64,000 nt of DNA from Aurantimonas sp. HBX-1 (GTDB lineage Bacteria; Pseudomonadota; Alphaproteobacteria; Rhizobiales; Rhizobiaceae): contig NZ_CP090066.1 in NCBI RefSeq assembly GCF_021391535.1, forward strand, positions 3,671,501-3,735,500. Reading direction: 5' to 3'. The first letter of the stretch is position 1. Every line of letters starts with the position of its first letter. The notes under the pieces were generated by a model. The model was not told the DNA's origin. It made no database searches and worked only from the letters and a program-made list of their open reading frames with translations. Below, one piece after another: positions 1 to 7,454 of the stretch. Both the position numbers and the translations under genes were made by a program.

Positions 1-52
1 CGTATCGGAGTTCCTGGCGCAGCGCGTCGCCCGTCGCGTGGCAGGCGGATGA
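1..52 (+). CDS. modB: C-terminal end of an ABC permease, probably ModB (partial)
   Basis: Only the last 16 codons lie in the window, in the frame beginning at base 2. They end with a TGA at 50-52 that overlaps the ATG of the next gene (ATGA at 49-52). The visible residues are a basic tail rich in Arg and Ala, as is common at the cytoplasmic end of permeases. The identity rests almost wholly on context: the stop-start overlap with modC is the usual modB-modC arrangement for molybdate uptake. The sequence alone would not identify it. Confidence 0.6.
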   Translation, partial: VSEFLAQRVARRVAGG

Positions 53-1152
53 CGCTCTCGGTCGCGGTCCGCCACGCATTCGGGGGCTTTTCCCTCGATG
101 TCGCCTTCGAGGCGCCGAAAGGCGTCACCGTGCTGTTCGGCCGCTCCGGCTCGGGCAAGACGACGCTGGTCAACGCCGTCGCGGGGCTGCTGCGGCCGGA
201 TGCCGGCCGGGTCGCGGCCGACGACTGGCTGCTGTTCGATACCGCGGAAGGCTACTGGCTGGCCCCGCATCGCCGCCGCATCGGCTACATCTTTCAGGAG
301 GGGCGGCTGTTCCCGCATCTGTCGGTGCGACAGAACCTTGCCTATGGCCGCCGCTTCGCGCCGAAGGCCGCGCCCCGCGAGGACCCCGCCCGGGTGGTCG
401 ACATGCTGGGCATCGGCCATCTGCTGGATCGCCGCCCGGCGATGCTCTCGGGCGGCGAGAAGCAGCGCGTCGCGATCGGCCGGGCGCTGCTGTCGGCGCC
501 GCGGCTGATCCTCGCCGACGAGCCGCTGGCCTCGCTCGACGACCAGCGCAAGGCGGAGATCCTGCCGTATTTCGAGCGGCTGCGCGACGAGGTGGCGATC
601 CCCATCCTCTATGTCAGCCATTCTGCCTCGGAGGTCGCCCGGCTGGCGACCACCGTCGTCGCCCTCAGCCACGGCCGGGTGAGCGCCGTCGGCACCGCGC
701 AGGACGTGCTCGGCGATCCGCAGCAGCTGCTCGGGATACGCGAGGCCGGCTCGCTCCTGACCGGCCGCGTCGTCGCCCATCACGCGGACGGGCTGAGCGA
801 ACTGGCGACGGCCGGCGGGGCGCTGTTCCTGCCGCGCGTCGCCGCGTCCGTCGGTACCCGTGTCCGGGTGCGGATCGCGGCGCAGGACGTGATCCTGTCG
901 CGCGCCCGGCCCGAGGGCCTGTCGGCGCTCAACATCCTGGCGGGGCGCGTCGTCGACATCCGTCCGGGCCAGGGCCCCGGCGCCATGGTGGCGCTGCGGC
1001 TGGGCGAGGAGACGCTGCTCGCCCGCATCACGCAGCGCTCGGCGGGCGCTATGGACCTGCGGCCGGGCGAGACCTGCCACGCGGTCCTGAAGACCGTGGC
1101 GGTGGCGCCGGAGGATGTCGGCCGCGCCATGCCCGAGATCGAGGCGCCCTGA
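49..1152 (+). CDS. modC: Molybdate ABC transporter ATP-binding protein ModC
   Basis: This is the cytoplasmic ATPase that powers molybdate import with ModB and periplasmic ModA. The 367-residue protein has a Walker A GRSGSGKT at residues 31-38, the ABC signature LSGGE from residue 133, and a Walker B followed by the D-loop (ILADEPLASLD, about 157-167). The C-terminal third (about 290-360) has the pattern of a Mop/TOBE molybdate-binding domain, which separates ModC from generic ABC ATPases. Length is normal for ModC. The ATG overlaps the stop of the preceding permease gene, so the two are translationally coupled. A 164-bp gap with its own promoter separates it from the next operon. Confidence 0.93.
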   Translation: MTLSVAVRHAFGGFSLDVAFEAPKGVTVLFGRSGSGKTTLVNAVAGLLRPDAGRVAADDWLLFDTAEGYWLAPHRRRIGYIFQEGRLFPHLSVRQNLAYGRRFAPKAAPREDPARVVDMLGIGHLLDRRPAMLSGGEKQRVAIGRALLSAPRLILADEPLASLDDQRKAEILPYFERLRDEVAIPILYVSHSASEVARLATTVVALSHGRVSAVGTAQDVLGDPQQLLGIREAGSLLTGRVVAHHADGLSELATAGGALFLPRVAASVGTRVRVRIAAQDVILSRARPEGLSALNILAGRVVDIRPGQGPGAMVALRLGEETLLARITQRSAGAMDLRPGETCHAVLKTVAVAPEDVGRAMPEIEAP

Positions 1153-1171
1153 ACGGCTGGTTCCACGCCGG

Positions 1172-1183
1172 GTTGCCTGCAAC
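1172..1183. promoter_or_regulatory. Short palindrome upstream of the sigma-54 promoter, candidate activator site
   Basis: GTTGC-CT-GCAAC is a perfect 12-bp inverted repeat centred about 85 bp upstream of the -24/-12 element at 1261. A related GGCAACC half-site lies about 25 bp further on, near 1207-1213. Sigma-54 promoters need an enhancer-binding protein at upstream sites, and the distance fits such a site. The protein that would bind is not identifiable, and the sequence is not the NtrC consensus. This is inference from position and symmetry. Confidence 0.35.
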
Positions 1184-1260
1184 TTCATCACAATGCCTGC
1201 CCCTGCGGCAACCTTTCACCGATCCGCGACGAAGCCCCGCGTCGTTGCTGCCTCGGATGA

Positions 1261-1276
1261 TGGCACGGCTTTTGCA
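1261..1276 (+). promoter_or_regulatory. Sigma-54 (RpoN) promoter, -24/-12 element
   Basis: TGGCACGGCTTTTGCA matches the sigma-54 consensus TGGCACR-N4-TTGCW at every defined position. The GG at 1262-1263 and GC at 1274-1275 have the required 10-bp spacing. Transcription would begin near 1287, about 30 bp before the TTG start of the ABC ATPase gene. The ABC importer/racemase operon is therefore probably under nitrogen or another enhancer-dependent control. The hydantoin-racemase-like gene in the operon agrees with a nitrogen-scavenging role. Confidence 0.85.
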
Positions 1277-1316
1277 CCGCTGAGGAGACGCTCCTCTCGC
1301 GCGGGACAGATCGACC

Positions 1317-2318
1317 TTGCCCACCAACGCCACCGACCTGGAACTTGCTGCCGTCACCAAGGCCTACGGCGAAACGGTCGCCGTCGACCGGGTGTCGCTG
1401 AAGATTCCGGCCGGCACCTATTGCTGCCTGCTCGGGCCCTCCGGCTGCGGCAAGACCTCGACGCTGCGGATGATCGCCGGCCACGAATTCGTCTCCGACG
1501 GCGACGTGATGATCGGCAACACCATCGTCAACGACCTGCCGCCGGCCAAGCGCGGCACCGCGATGATGTTCCAGAGCTACGCGCTGTTTCCGCATCTCGA
1601 CGTGCGCGACAACGTCGCCTTCTCGCTGAAGATGGCGGGCGTCGGCAAGGACGAGCGGCGCCGCAAGGCGGACGAGCTGCTCGCCCTCGTCGACATGGGA
1701 TCCTATGCCGCGCGGCTGCCGACGCAGCTTTCCGGTGGCCAGCAGCAACGCGTCGCGCTGGCCCGGGCGCTGGTCACCAACCCGTCGGTGCTGCTGCTCG
1801 ACGAGCCGCTCTCGGCGCTCGACCCGTTCCTGCGCATCCGCATGCGCGCCGAGCTGAAGCGCTACCAGCGCGAGTTCGGCATCTCCTTCGTCCACGTCAC
1901 CCACAGCCAGGAGGAGGCGATGGGGCTCGCCGACATGGTGGTGGTGATGAACGACGGGCGGATCGAGCAGGTCGGCAGCCCGCGCGAGATCTTCAACGCG
2001 CCGCGCACCCGCTTCGTCGCCCAGTTCATGGGCGGCCACAATGTCGTGCCCGACGAGGGCCGGACCTACGCGATCCGCGCCGACCATCTGCGGCTCTATC
2101 GCGGCGGCGAGGCGGATGCCGAGATGCGGCGCTCGCCGGCGACGGTCACCGGCGTCGAGTACCAGGGCATGACGGTGCACGTCTCGCTCGCCCGCCCGGA
2201 CGGTCTCGAACTCGTCGCCACTCTGCCCGAACGGGAGTTCGACCGGACCCCGGTCGTGCGCGGCGAGGAAGTCCTGGTCGGCTGGGCCGCTTCCGACCGA
2301 CACGAACTCGCCGCCTGA
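1317..2318 (+). CDS. ABC importer ATP-binding protein, putrescine/spermidine (PotA) type
   Basis: ATPase subunit of a type-I importer acting with the binding protein and two permeases downstream. The 333-residue protein has a Walker A GPSGCGKT at 40-47, a Q-loop (FQSYALFPH), the signature LSGGQQQR at 138-145, a Walker B (LLLDEPLSALD), and a C-terminal TOBE-like extension after about residue 240 of the PotA/FbpC kind. The TTG start is used because no in-frame ATG or GTG lies nearby that would keep the N-terminal strand. It is the first gene behind the sigma-54 promoter. The substrate is not determined by the ATPase. The racemase in the operon suggests a hydantoin, amino-acid derivative or similar nitrogen compound rather than a true polyamine. 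Confidence 0.88.
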   Translation: MPTNATDLELAAVTKAYGETVAVDRVSLKIPAGTYCCLLGPSGCGKTSTLRMIAGHEFVSDGDVMIGNTIVNDLPPAKRGTAMMFQSYALFPHLDVRDNVAFSLKMAGVGKDERRRKADELLALVDMGSYAARLPTQLSGGQQQRVALARALVTNPSVLLLDEPLSALDPFLRIRMRAELKRYQREFGISFVHVTHSQEEAMGLADMVVVMNDGRIEQVGSPREIFNAPRTRFVAQFMGGHNVVPDEGRTYAIRADHLRLYRGGEADAEMRRSPATVTGVEYQGMTVHVSLARPDGLELVATLPEREFDRTPVVRGEEVLVGWAASDRHELAA

Positions 2319-2349
2319 ACCACAGCATCAGCAACAGGGAGATCATCGG

Positions 2350-3630
2350 ATGATCAAGGAAACTCTCGGCCGCGGCATCGACCGCCGCTCGGTACTCAAG
2401 GGATCGGCTGCCCTGCTGGGCGCCGGCGTGGTGACCAAGGTCACCGGCTTTCCGGCGATCGCGCAGGAGAAGGTGACGCTGCGCTATCTCTCGACGGCGG
2501 TGAACCAGTCGCCCGGCATCGCCGCCAAGGCCGGCGAGGATCTCGGCATCAACATCGAGTACATCGCGGTGACCACCGACGACGTCGCCAAGCGCGTCAT
2601 CACCCAGCCGAACTCGTTCGACCTCGTCGATACCGAATATTTCGCCCTGCCCAAGCTCATGCCGTCGGGCAACATCATGGGGCTCGACGCCTCGAAGATC
2701 ACCAATGCCGGCAAGATCGCCAGCGTCATCCGGGAGGGCAAGGTCGGCGGCAAGGCGATCGGCCTCGACGGCACCGCGCCGGCCGAAGTGTTCTACCTGC
2801 CGGACGAGAAAGCGACCTCCTTCGCGACCGAGGAGACCGGCTGGATCACCCTCATCCCGACTACCTACAACGCCGACACGCTGGGCATCCGGCCCGACCT
2901 GATCGACAAGCCGATCGACAGCTGGGCGTCCCTGCTCGACCCGGACTTCAAGGGCAGGGCGGCGATGCTCAACATCCCGTCGATCGGCATCATGGATGCG
3001 GCGATGGCGCTCGAGGCGCGCGGCGACATCACCTATGGCGACAAGGGCAACATGACCCGCGAGGAGATCGACAAGACGATCGCCGCGCTGATCGAGGCCA
3101 AGCGCGCCGGCCAGTTCCGCGCCTTCTGGACCGACTTCAACGAGTCGGTGAACCTGATGGCCTCGGGCGAGGTGGTCATCCAGTCGATGTGGTCGCCGGC
3201 TGTCACCGCGGTGCGCACCCAGGGCATCGAGTGCAAGTACCAGCCGCTGAAGGAAGGCTACCGCGCCTGGGCGTCGGGCTTCGGCCTGCCGGTGGCGATC
3301 GCCGACCGCGAGAAGGACGCGGCCTACGAGTTCATCAACTGGTTCCTGTCCGGCTGGGCCGGCGCGCACCTGGCCAAGCAGGGCTACTACACCGCCGTGC
3401 TGGAGACGACCAAGGAGGCGATGGAGCCCTACGAGTGGGCCTACTGGTTCGAGGGCAAGCCGGCCGAACAGGACATCCACGCGCCGGACGGCAAGCTGCT
3501 GGAGAAGGCCGGCGCCACCCGCGACGGCGGCTCCTACGAGGAGCGCATGGGCGCCGTCGCCTGCTGGAATGCCGTCATGGACGAGAACATCTACATGATC
3601 CGCAAGTGGAACGAGTTCATTGCCGCCTGA
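2350..3630 (+). CDS. Periplasmic substrate-binding protein of the ABC importer, Tat-exported
   Basis: A 426-residue extracellular solute-binding protein of the spermidine/putrescine (PotD-like) family. The N-terminus has a twin-arginine signal (DRRSVLKG near residues 12-19), a hydrophobic stretch and a probable cleavage after the Ala-Ile-Ala-Gln region near residue 38. The protein would therefore be exported folded through Tat, which is frequent for this family in alphaproteobacteria. The body has the two-lobe binding-protein look, with conserved Trp-rich motifs in the C-terminal half. It lies 31 bp after the ATPase gene and just before two permease genes. The ligand cannot be read from sequence. 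Confidence 0.88.
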   Translation: MIKETLGRGIDRRSVLKGSAALLGAGVVTKVTGFPAIAQEKVTLRYLSTAVNQSPGIAAKAGEDLGINIEYIAVTTDDVAKRVITQPNSFDLVDTEYFALPKLMPSGNIMGLDASKITNAGKIASVIREGKVGGKAIGLDGTAPAEVFYLPDEKATSFATEETGWITLIPTTYNADTLGIRPDLIDKPIDSWASLLDPDFKGRAAMLNIPSIGIMDAAMALEARGDITYGDKGNMTREEIDKTIAALIEAKRAGQFRAFWTDFNESVNLMASGEVVIQSMWSPAVTAVRTQGIECKYQPLKEGYRAWASGFGLPVAIADREKDAAYEFINWFLSGWAGAHLAKQGYYTAVLETTKEAMEPYEWAYWFEGKPAEQDIHAPDGKLLEKAGATRDGGSYEERMGAVACWNAVMDENIYMIRKWNEFIAA

Positions 3631-3646
3631 GGCGATCACCACGACC

Positions 3647-4594
3647 ATGGACGCGCCGGCCGGTGCCGGGGCGTCCAGTCGGGCGGGCGCCGTCGCCCGC
3701 CGGCGCGGCGGCCGCACCAGCTGGTCGCCGCGCTGGCTGCCCTATGCGCAGGCGGCGCCGCTGGCGCTGGTCTTCCTGTTGTTCTTCGTCCTGCCGCTGG
3801 CGACGACCTTCGTGGTCTCGTTCTGGGAATACACCGAGTATTCGATCGAGCCGGCCTTCGTCTTCACCAACTACACCGACGTGTTCTATGGCTGCGTCGC
3901 CGACCTGCCGCGCCTCTGCACCACCTTCGCGACCTATCTGTCGACGCTGAAATTCGTCGCGATCATCTGGGCGATCACGCTGACGCTCGGCTTCACCATC
4001 GCCTATTTCCTCGCCTTCCACGTGCGCACCTTGCCGATGCAGATCGCGCTGTTCCTGGTCTGCACCATCCCGTTCTGGACCTCGAACGTCATAAGGACGA
4101 TCTCCTGGATCCCGCTGCTCGGGCGCAACGGCCTCGTCAACGAGACCCTGCAGGGTCTCGGCATCACCAGCCAGCCGCAGGAATGGCTGCTCTATTCGGA
4201 CTTTGCTGTCGCCCTAGCCCTCGTCCATCTCTACACGCTGTTCATGGTCGTCCCGATCTTCAACTCGATGATGCGGATCGACCGCTCGCTGGTCGAGGCG
4301 GCGACCGATGCCGGGGCGAGCGGCTGGCAGACGCTGACCAACGTCATCGTGCCGCTGGCCAAGCCCGGCATCCTGATCGGTTCGATCTTCGTCGTGACCA
4401 TCGTCACCGGCGACTACCTGACCATCGGCATCATGGGCGGCCAGCAGATCGCCTCGGTCGGCAAGATCATCCAGACCCAGATCAACTTCCTGCAGTTTCC
4501 GATCGCCGCCGCCAACGCCATCGTCCTGCTCGCCGTCGTGCTGGTGACGATCTGGGGCATGCTGCGCCTCGTCGACATCCGCAAGGAGCTCTGA
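3647..4594 (+). CDS. ABC importer permease 1 (PotB type)
   Basis: Inner-membrane permease with six predicted transmembrane segments and the binding-protein-dependent transport EAA loop (EAATDAGASGWQT, about residues 220-232), which docks with the ATPase. The open frame reaches back to a TTG at 3620 that overlaps the end of the binding-protein gene. The ATG at 3647 is preferred because a GAGG lies about 12 bases upstream, and translation from there begins with a short Ala/Gly/Arg-rich cytoplasmic tail. It ends two bases before the next permease. Confidence 0.88.
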   Translation: MDAPAGAGASSRAGAVARRRGGRTSWSPRWLPYAQAAPLALVFLLFFVLPLATTFVVSFWEYTEYSIEPAFVFTNYTDVFYGCVADLPRLCTTFATYLSTLKFVAIIWAITLTLGFTIAYFLAFHVRTLPMQIALFLVCTIPFWTSNVIRTISWIPLLGRNGLVNETLQGLGITSQPQEWLLYSDFAVALALVHLYTLFMVVPIFNSMMRIDRSLVEAATDAGASGWQTLTNVIVPLAKPGILIGSIFVVTIVTGDYLTIGIMGGQQIASVGKIIQTQINFLQFPIAAANAIVLLAVVLVTIWGMLRLVDIRKEL

Positions 4595-4596
4595 CC

Positions 4597-5484
4597 ATGA
4601 ACCGACGCCAGGAGGGCAGGCCCTTCAGCTTCTACGTGCTGGCCACGATCTTCGCGCTGTTCGTGGTCTTCCTCTACGGCCCGGTGGCGACGATCCTCGC
4701 GCTGTCGTTTCAGGGCCCGTCCGGCGGCCTCACCTTCCCGATGAACGGCGTCTCGCTCTACTGGTTCGAGCGGCTGTGGAGCGGCGGCGGCGTGGTCGAC
4801 ATCGGCAGCGCCTTCCGCCGCTCTCTCAGCCTCGGCCTCGTCGTCATGCTGCTGACGGTGCTCATCTCGGTCTCAGCGGGGCTCGCCTTCCGCAAGCGGT
4901 TCCGCGGCGCGGCGGCGCTGTTCTACGTGGCGATCGCCAGCCTGATCGTCCCCTCCATCGTCGTCTCGCTCGGCATCGCGCTGGAGTTCCGCATCCTCGA
5001 CGATCTCCTCGGCCAGGCGGCGACCGCGCTCGGCATGACGGCGCCGCGCAACTCGATCGGCCTGTTCACCTCCGGCCTCGGCGCGCATCTCAGCTGGACC
5101 CTGCCCTTCGGCCTCCTGATCATGTTCGCGGTCTTCAACCGGCTCGACAAGAGCTACGAGGAAGCCGCCCGCGATCTCGGCGCGACGCCCTGGCAGAGCT
5201 TTCGCTTCGTCATCCTGCCGATGATCGCGCCGTTCCTGATCGGCATCTCGCTGTTCGGCTTCACCCTCTCCTGGGACGAGATCGCCCGCTCGAGCCAGAC
5301 GATGGGATCGACCAACACGCTGCCCCTGGAACTCGCGGCGCTGACCACCACCGTGACGACGCCGGAGATCTACGCGCTCGGCACCTCGGTCACCGCGGTG
5401 TCCTTCCTCGTCATCTTCGGCACGCTCGGGCTCTTCCTCCTGATGCAGCGGCGCCGCGCCGCGCGCGGCCTTCCGGGTGCCTGA
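4597..5484 (+). CDS. ABC importer permease 2 (PotC type)
   Basis: Second inner-membrane permease, 295 residues with six hydrophobic segments and an EAA loop (EEAARDLGATPWQS, about residues 188-201). The reading frame is open upstream, but the ATG at 4597, two bases after the stop of permease 1, begins a typical short cytoplasmic N-terminus before the first membrane segment. With permease 1 it should form the heterodimeric channel of the importer. It is followed six bases later by the racemase gene, so the whole set reads as one operon. Confidence 0.9.
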   Translation: MNRRQEGRPFSFYVLATIFALFVVFLYGPVATILALSFQGPSGGLTFPMNGVSLYWFERLWSGGGVVDIGSAFRRSLSLGLVVMLLTVLISVSAGLAFRKRFRGAAALFYVAIASLIVPSIVVSLGIALEFRILDDLLGQAATALGMTAPRNSIGLFTSGLGAHLSWTLPFGLLIMFAVFNRLDKSYEEAARDLGATPWQSFRFVILPMIAPFLIGISLFGFTLSWDEIARSSQTMGSTNTLPLELAALTTTVTTPEIYALGTSVTAVSFLVIFGTLGLFLLMQRRRAARGLPGA

Positions 5485-5490
5485 CAATTC

Positions 5491-6228
5491 ATGCGCATCG
5501 CCGTCATCAACCCGAATTCGACGCGCGCGATGACCGAGACGATCGCGCTCGCCGCGCGCCGGGCGGCGGCGCCGGGCACGACCATCCTCGCCGGCCAGAA
5601 CGACGACGGCCCGGCCTCGATCGAGGGCCATGTCGACGGGGCGCTGGCGGTGCCCGGCCTGCTGCGGGCCATCGCCGCTGCCGAGGATGACGGCGCGGAC
5701 GCCTTCGTCATCGCCTGTTTCGACGACACCGGCCTCGACGCCGCGCGCTCGCTCGCCGCGGGCCCGGTGATCGGCATCGGCGAGGCGGCGGCGCACATGG
5801 CGAGCCTCGTCGCGCGGCGGTTCGCGGTGATCACGACGCTCTCCTGCTCGGTGCCGATCCTCGCCGACAATCTCGCCCGCAACGGCCTCGCCGCGCTCTG
5901 CTGCGGCGTGCGCGCCAGCGAGCTGCCGGTGCTGGCGCTGGAAGCCGACCCGGAGGCCGCCGGCCGGCGCATCTCCGAGGAGATCGTCCGCGCGATCGAC
6001 GAGGATGGCGCCGAGGCGATCGTGCTCGGCTGCGCCGGCATGGCGGATTTCGCTGCAGAGCTTTCGGAACGGCACGGGCTGCCGGTGATCGAGGGCGTCG
6101 CCGCGGCGGTCAAGCTCGCCGAGGCGGCCGTCTCGCTCGGCCTGAAAATGTCGAAGCGCGGCGGCTACGCCCCGCCCCGCCCGAAGCCCGGCGGCTTCGT
6201 CCGCCCGGCGGGCCAGCTCGTCCGGTGA
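5491..6228 (+). CDS. Asp/Glu/hydantoin racemase family protein (HyuE-like)
   Basis: A 245-residue cofactor-independent racemase. It has the family start motif NPNST at residues 7-11 and the two-cysteine acid/base pair, Cys76 in ACFDD and Cys181 in GCAGM. These are the positions described for characterised hydantoin racemases. The predicted reaction is racemisation of 5-substituted hydantoins or a related Asp/Glu-type substrate in the cytoplasm. It sits directly after the importer genes, so it probably acts on the imported compound. No hydantoinase or carbamoylase gene is in the window. The C-terminus carries a Pro/Gly/Arg-rich tail and overlaps the next gene by GTGA. Confidence 0.85.
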   Translation: MRIAVINPNSTRAMTETIALAARRAAAPGTTILAGQNDDGPASIEGHVDGALAVPGLLRAIAAAEDDGADAFVIACFDDTGLDAARSLAAGPVIGIGEAAAHMASLVARRFAVITTLSCSVPILADNLARNGLAALCCGVRASELPVLALEADPEAAGRRISEEIVRAIDEDGAEAIVLGCAGMADFAAELSERHGLPVIEGVAAAVKLAEAAVSLGLKMSKRGGYAPPRPKPGGFVRPAGQLVR

Positions 6229-7073
6229 GCGACCTCGCCATCCGCCCGATGACCGAAGCCGAGATGGCGCTCGCGGTCGACTGGGCGGCAGCGGAGGGCT
6301 GGAACCCGGGCCTTTCGGACGCCGCGCTGTTCCGGCAGACCGATCCGGACGGATTCCTCGTCGCGGTCGAGGCGGGCGCGCCGGTCGCCTGCATCTCGGT
6401 GGTCGCCTATGGCGAACGGCTCGGCTTCCTTGGCTTCTACATCGTCCGCCCGGACCGGCGCGGCCGCGGTCTCGGCTGGCGGATCTGGCAGGCCGGGATG
6501 GCGCGCCTCGCGGGCCGCACAATCGGGCTCGACGGCGTCGTAGACCAGCAGGAGAACTACCGGCGCGCCGGCTTCGCGCTGTCCCACCGCAACATCCGCC
6601 ATGCCGGGCCAGCCGGCGGCGCCGCCAGGGCCGATCCGGACCTGCGCGCGCCGGCACCGGCGGATCTCGACGCGCTCGCGGCCTTCGACGCGGTGCATTT
6701 CGGGGCGATGCGCCGCGATTTCGTCGCACGCTGGATCGCCGCGCCGGGCCATCGCGCCCTCCTCTGTCGGGAACCCGGCGGCGCCCTCTCCGGCTACGGG
6801 GTCGTCAGGGCCTGCCGCGACGGCTTCAAGGTCGGCCCGCTCTTCGCCACGTCTGCCGAAAGCGCCGCGCGGCTCTTCGGCGCACTTGCCGACACGTGCG
6901 GGCCGGACGCCATGGTCACCCTCGATATTCCCGAACCCAACGTCGCCGCCCTGCAACTCGCGGTGGATTGCGGCCTTCGCCCGATATTCGAGACGGCGCG
7001 GATGTGGCGCGGCACGGCCCCCGATTTGCCCCTGCGGCAGATCTACGGTGTCACGACGTTCGAACTCGGTTAG
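6225..7073 (+). CDS. GNAT acetyltransferase with a second C-terminal GNAT-like domain
   Basis: A 282-residue protein. Residues 1-130 form a GNAT domain with the acetyl-CoA loop R-R-G-R-G-L-G-W (about 80-87), preceded by a beta-strand (FLGFYIVRPD). The second half looks like a further, more divergent acetyltransferase domain of the kind paired with GNAT in YitH-like proteins. The GTG start overlaps the racemase stop, indicating translational coupling. The substrate is unknown. Its place at the end of the importer/racemase operon suggests modification of an amino compound, which is inference only. Confidence 0.8.
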   Translation: MSDLAIRPMTEAEMALAVDWAAAEGWNPGLSDAALFRQTDPDGFLVAVEAGAPVACISVVAYGERLGFLGFYIVRPDRRGRGLGWRIWQAGMARLAGRTIGLDGVVDQQENYRRAGFALSHRNIRHAGPAGGAARADPDLRAPAPADLDALAAFDAVHFGAMRRDFVARWIAAPGHRALLCREPGGALSGYGVVRACRDGFKVGPLFATSAESAARLFGALADTCGPDAMVTLDIPEPNVAALQLAVDCGLRPIFETARMWRGTAPDLPLRQIYGVTTFELG

Positions 7074-7114
7074 CCGAACAACGAGATTCAGCTCAGAGAG
7101 CTTTAAGCCCGTCG

Positions 7115-7139
7115 GCACCCTCCTGCGCGGGGAGGGTGC
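7115..7139 (+). terminator. Perfect hairpin closing the importer/racemase operon
   Basis: GCACCCTCC (7115-7123) pairs perfectly with GGAGGGTGC (7131-7139) across a 7-base loop. It begins 42 bp after the GNAT stop and is followed by a C/T-rich stretch (ccccctttct) rather than a strict U-tract. It is most likely the operon terminator. The same palindrome could instead be a copy of a dispersed intergenic repeat, which needs the rest of the genome to decide. Confidence 0.6.
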
Positions 7140-7454
7140 TGCACCACCCCCTTTCTATACTTCGATTCTCTAGGGGGCGGCTGCGTTCCCCAGTAAGCCT
7201 CACCCGCGATCAAGAAGCGGATGCAACTTTTGCGAAAACCCCGCTACTGCGTCTTTTCGGCAACTTCGGTAACTTCTCCATGTAAATCAATATTATAAGC
7301 ATCGATTGCAGCGACTTCGGTATTCCCTCTGCGGTGCTCGGCTCACGTAAGGGAGTCCTGGCCTCAAGCTGCTCTCTACGCACTTCCTCAAAGTTGTGTT
7401 TCATTCCTCCGCAGAGTCCGATCGGCGGTGCGGATCGGAGGGGGACCGACCTTC
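7140..7454. other. Leader region of the giant surface-protein gene
   Basis: About 315 bp without a credible gene, clearly more AT-rich than its surroundings around 7220-7310. It contains two tandem imperfect copies of GG(C/T)AACTTC near 7259-7276 and an AT-rich patch with TATTAT/TATAAG near 7290, which could hold a -10 element. I see no convincing -35 partner. A Shine-Dalgarno GGAGGGGG at 7437-7444 precedes the chosen ATG at 7455. No riboswitch or small RNA could be recognised. Confidence 0.5.

Noticed and set aside
4873..6729. Long minus-strand frame opposite the permease and racemase genes
   Set aside because: Arg/Ala-rich composition with no domain, lying opposite two well-supported genes; a GC-driven shadow frame.
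7224..7236. Sigma-54-like TGCAACTTTTGC in the leader of the giant gene
   Set aside because: The required GG lies 11 rather than 10 bases before the GC and the -24 block does not match TGGCAC.
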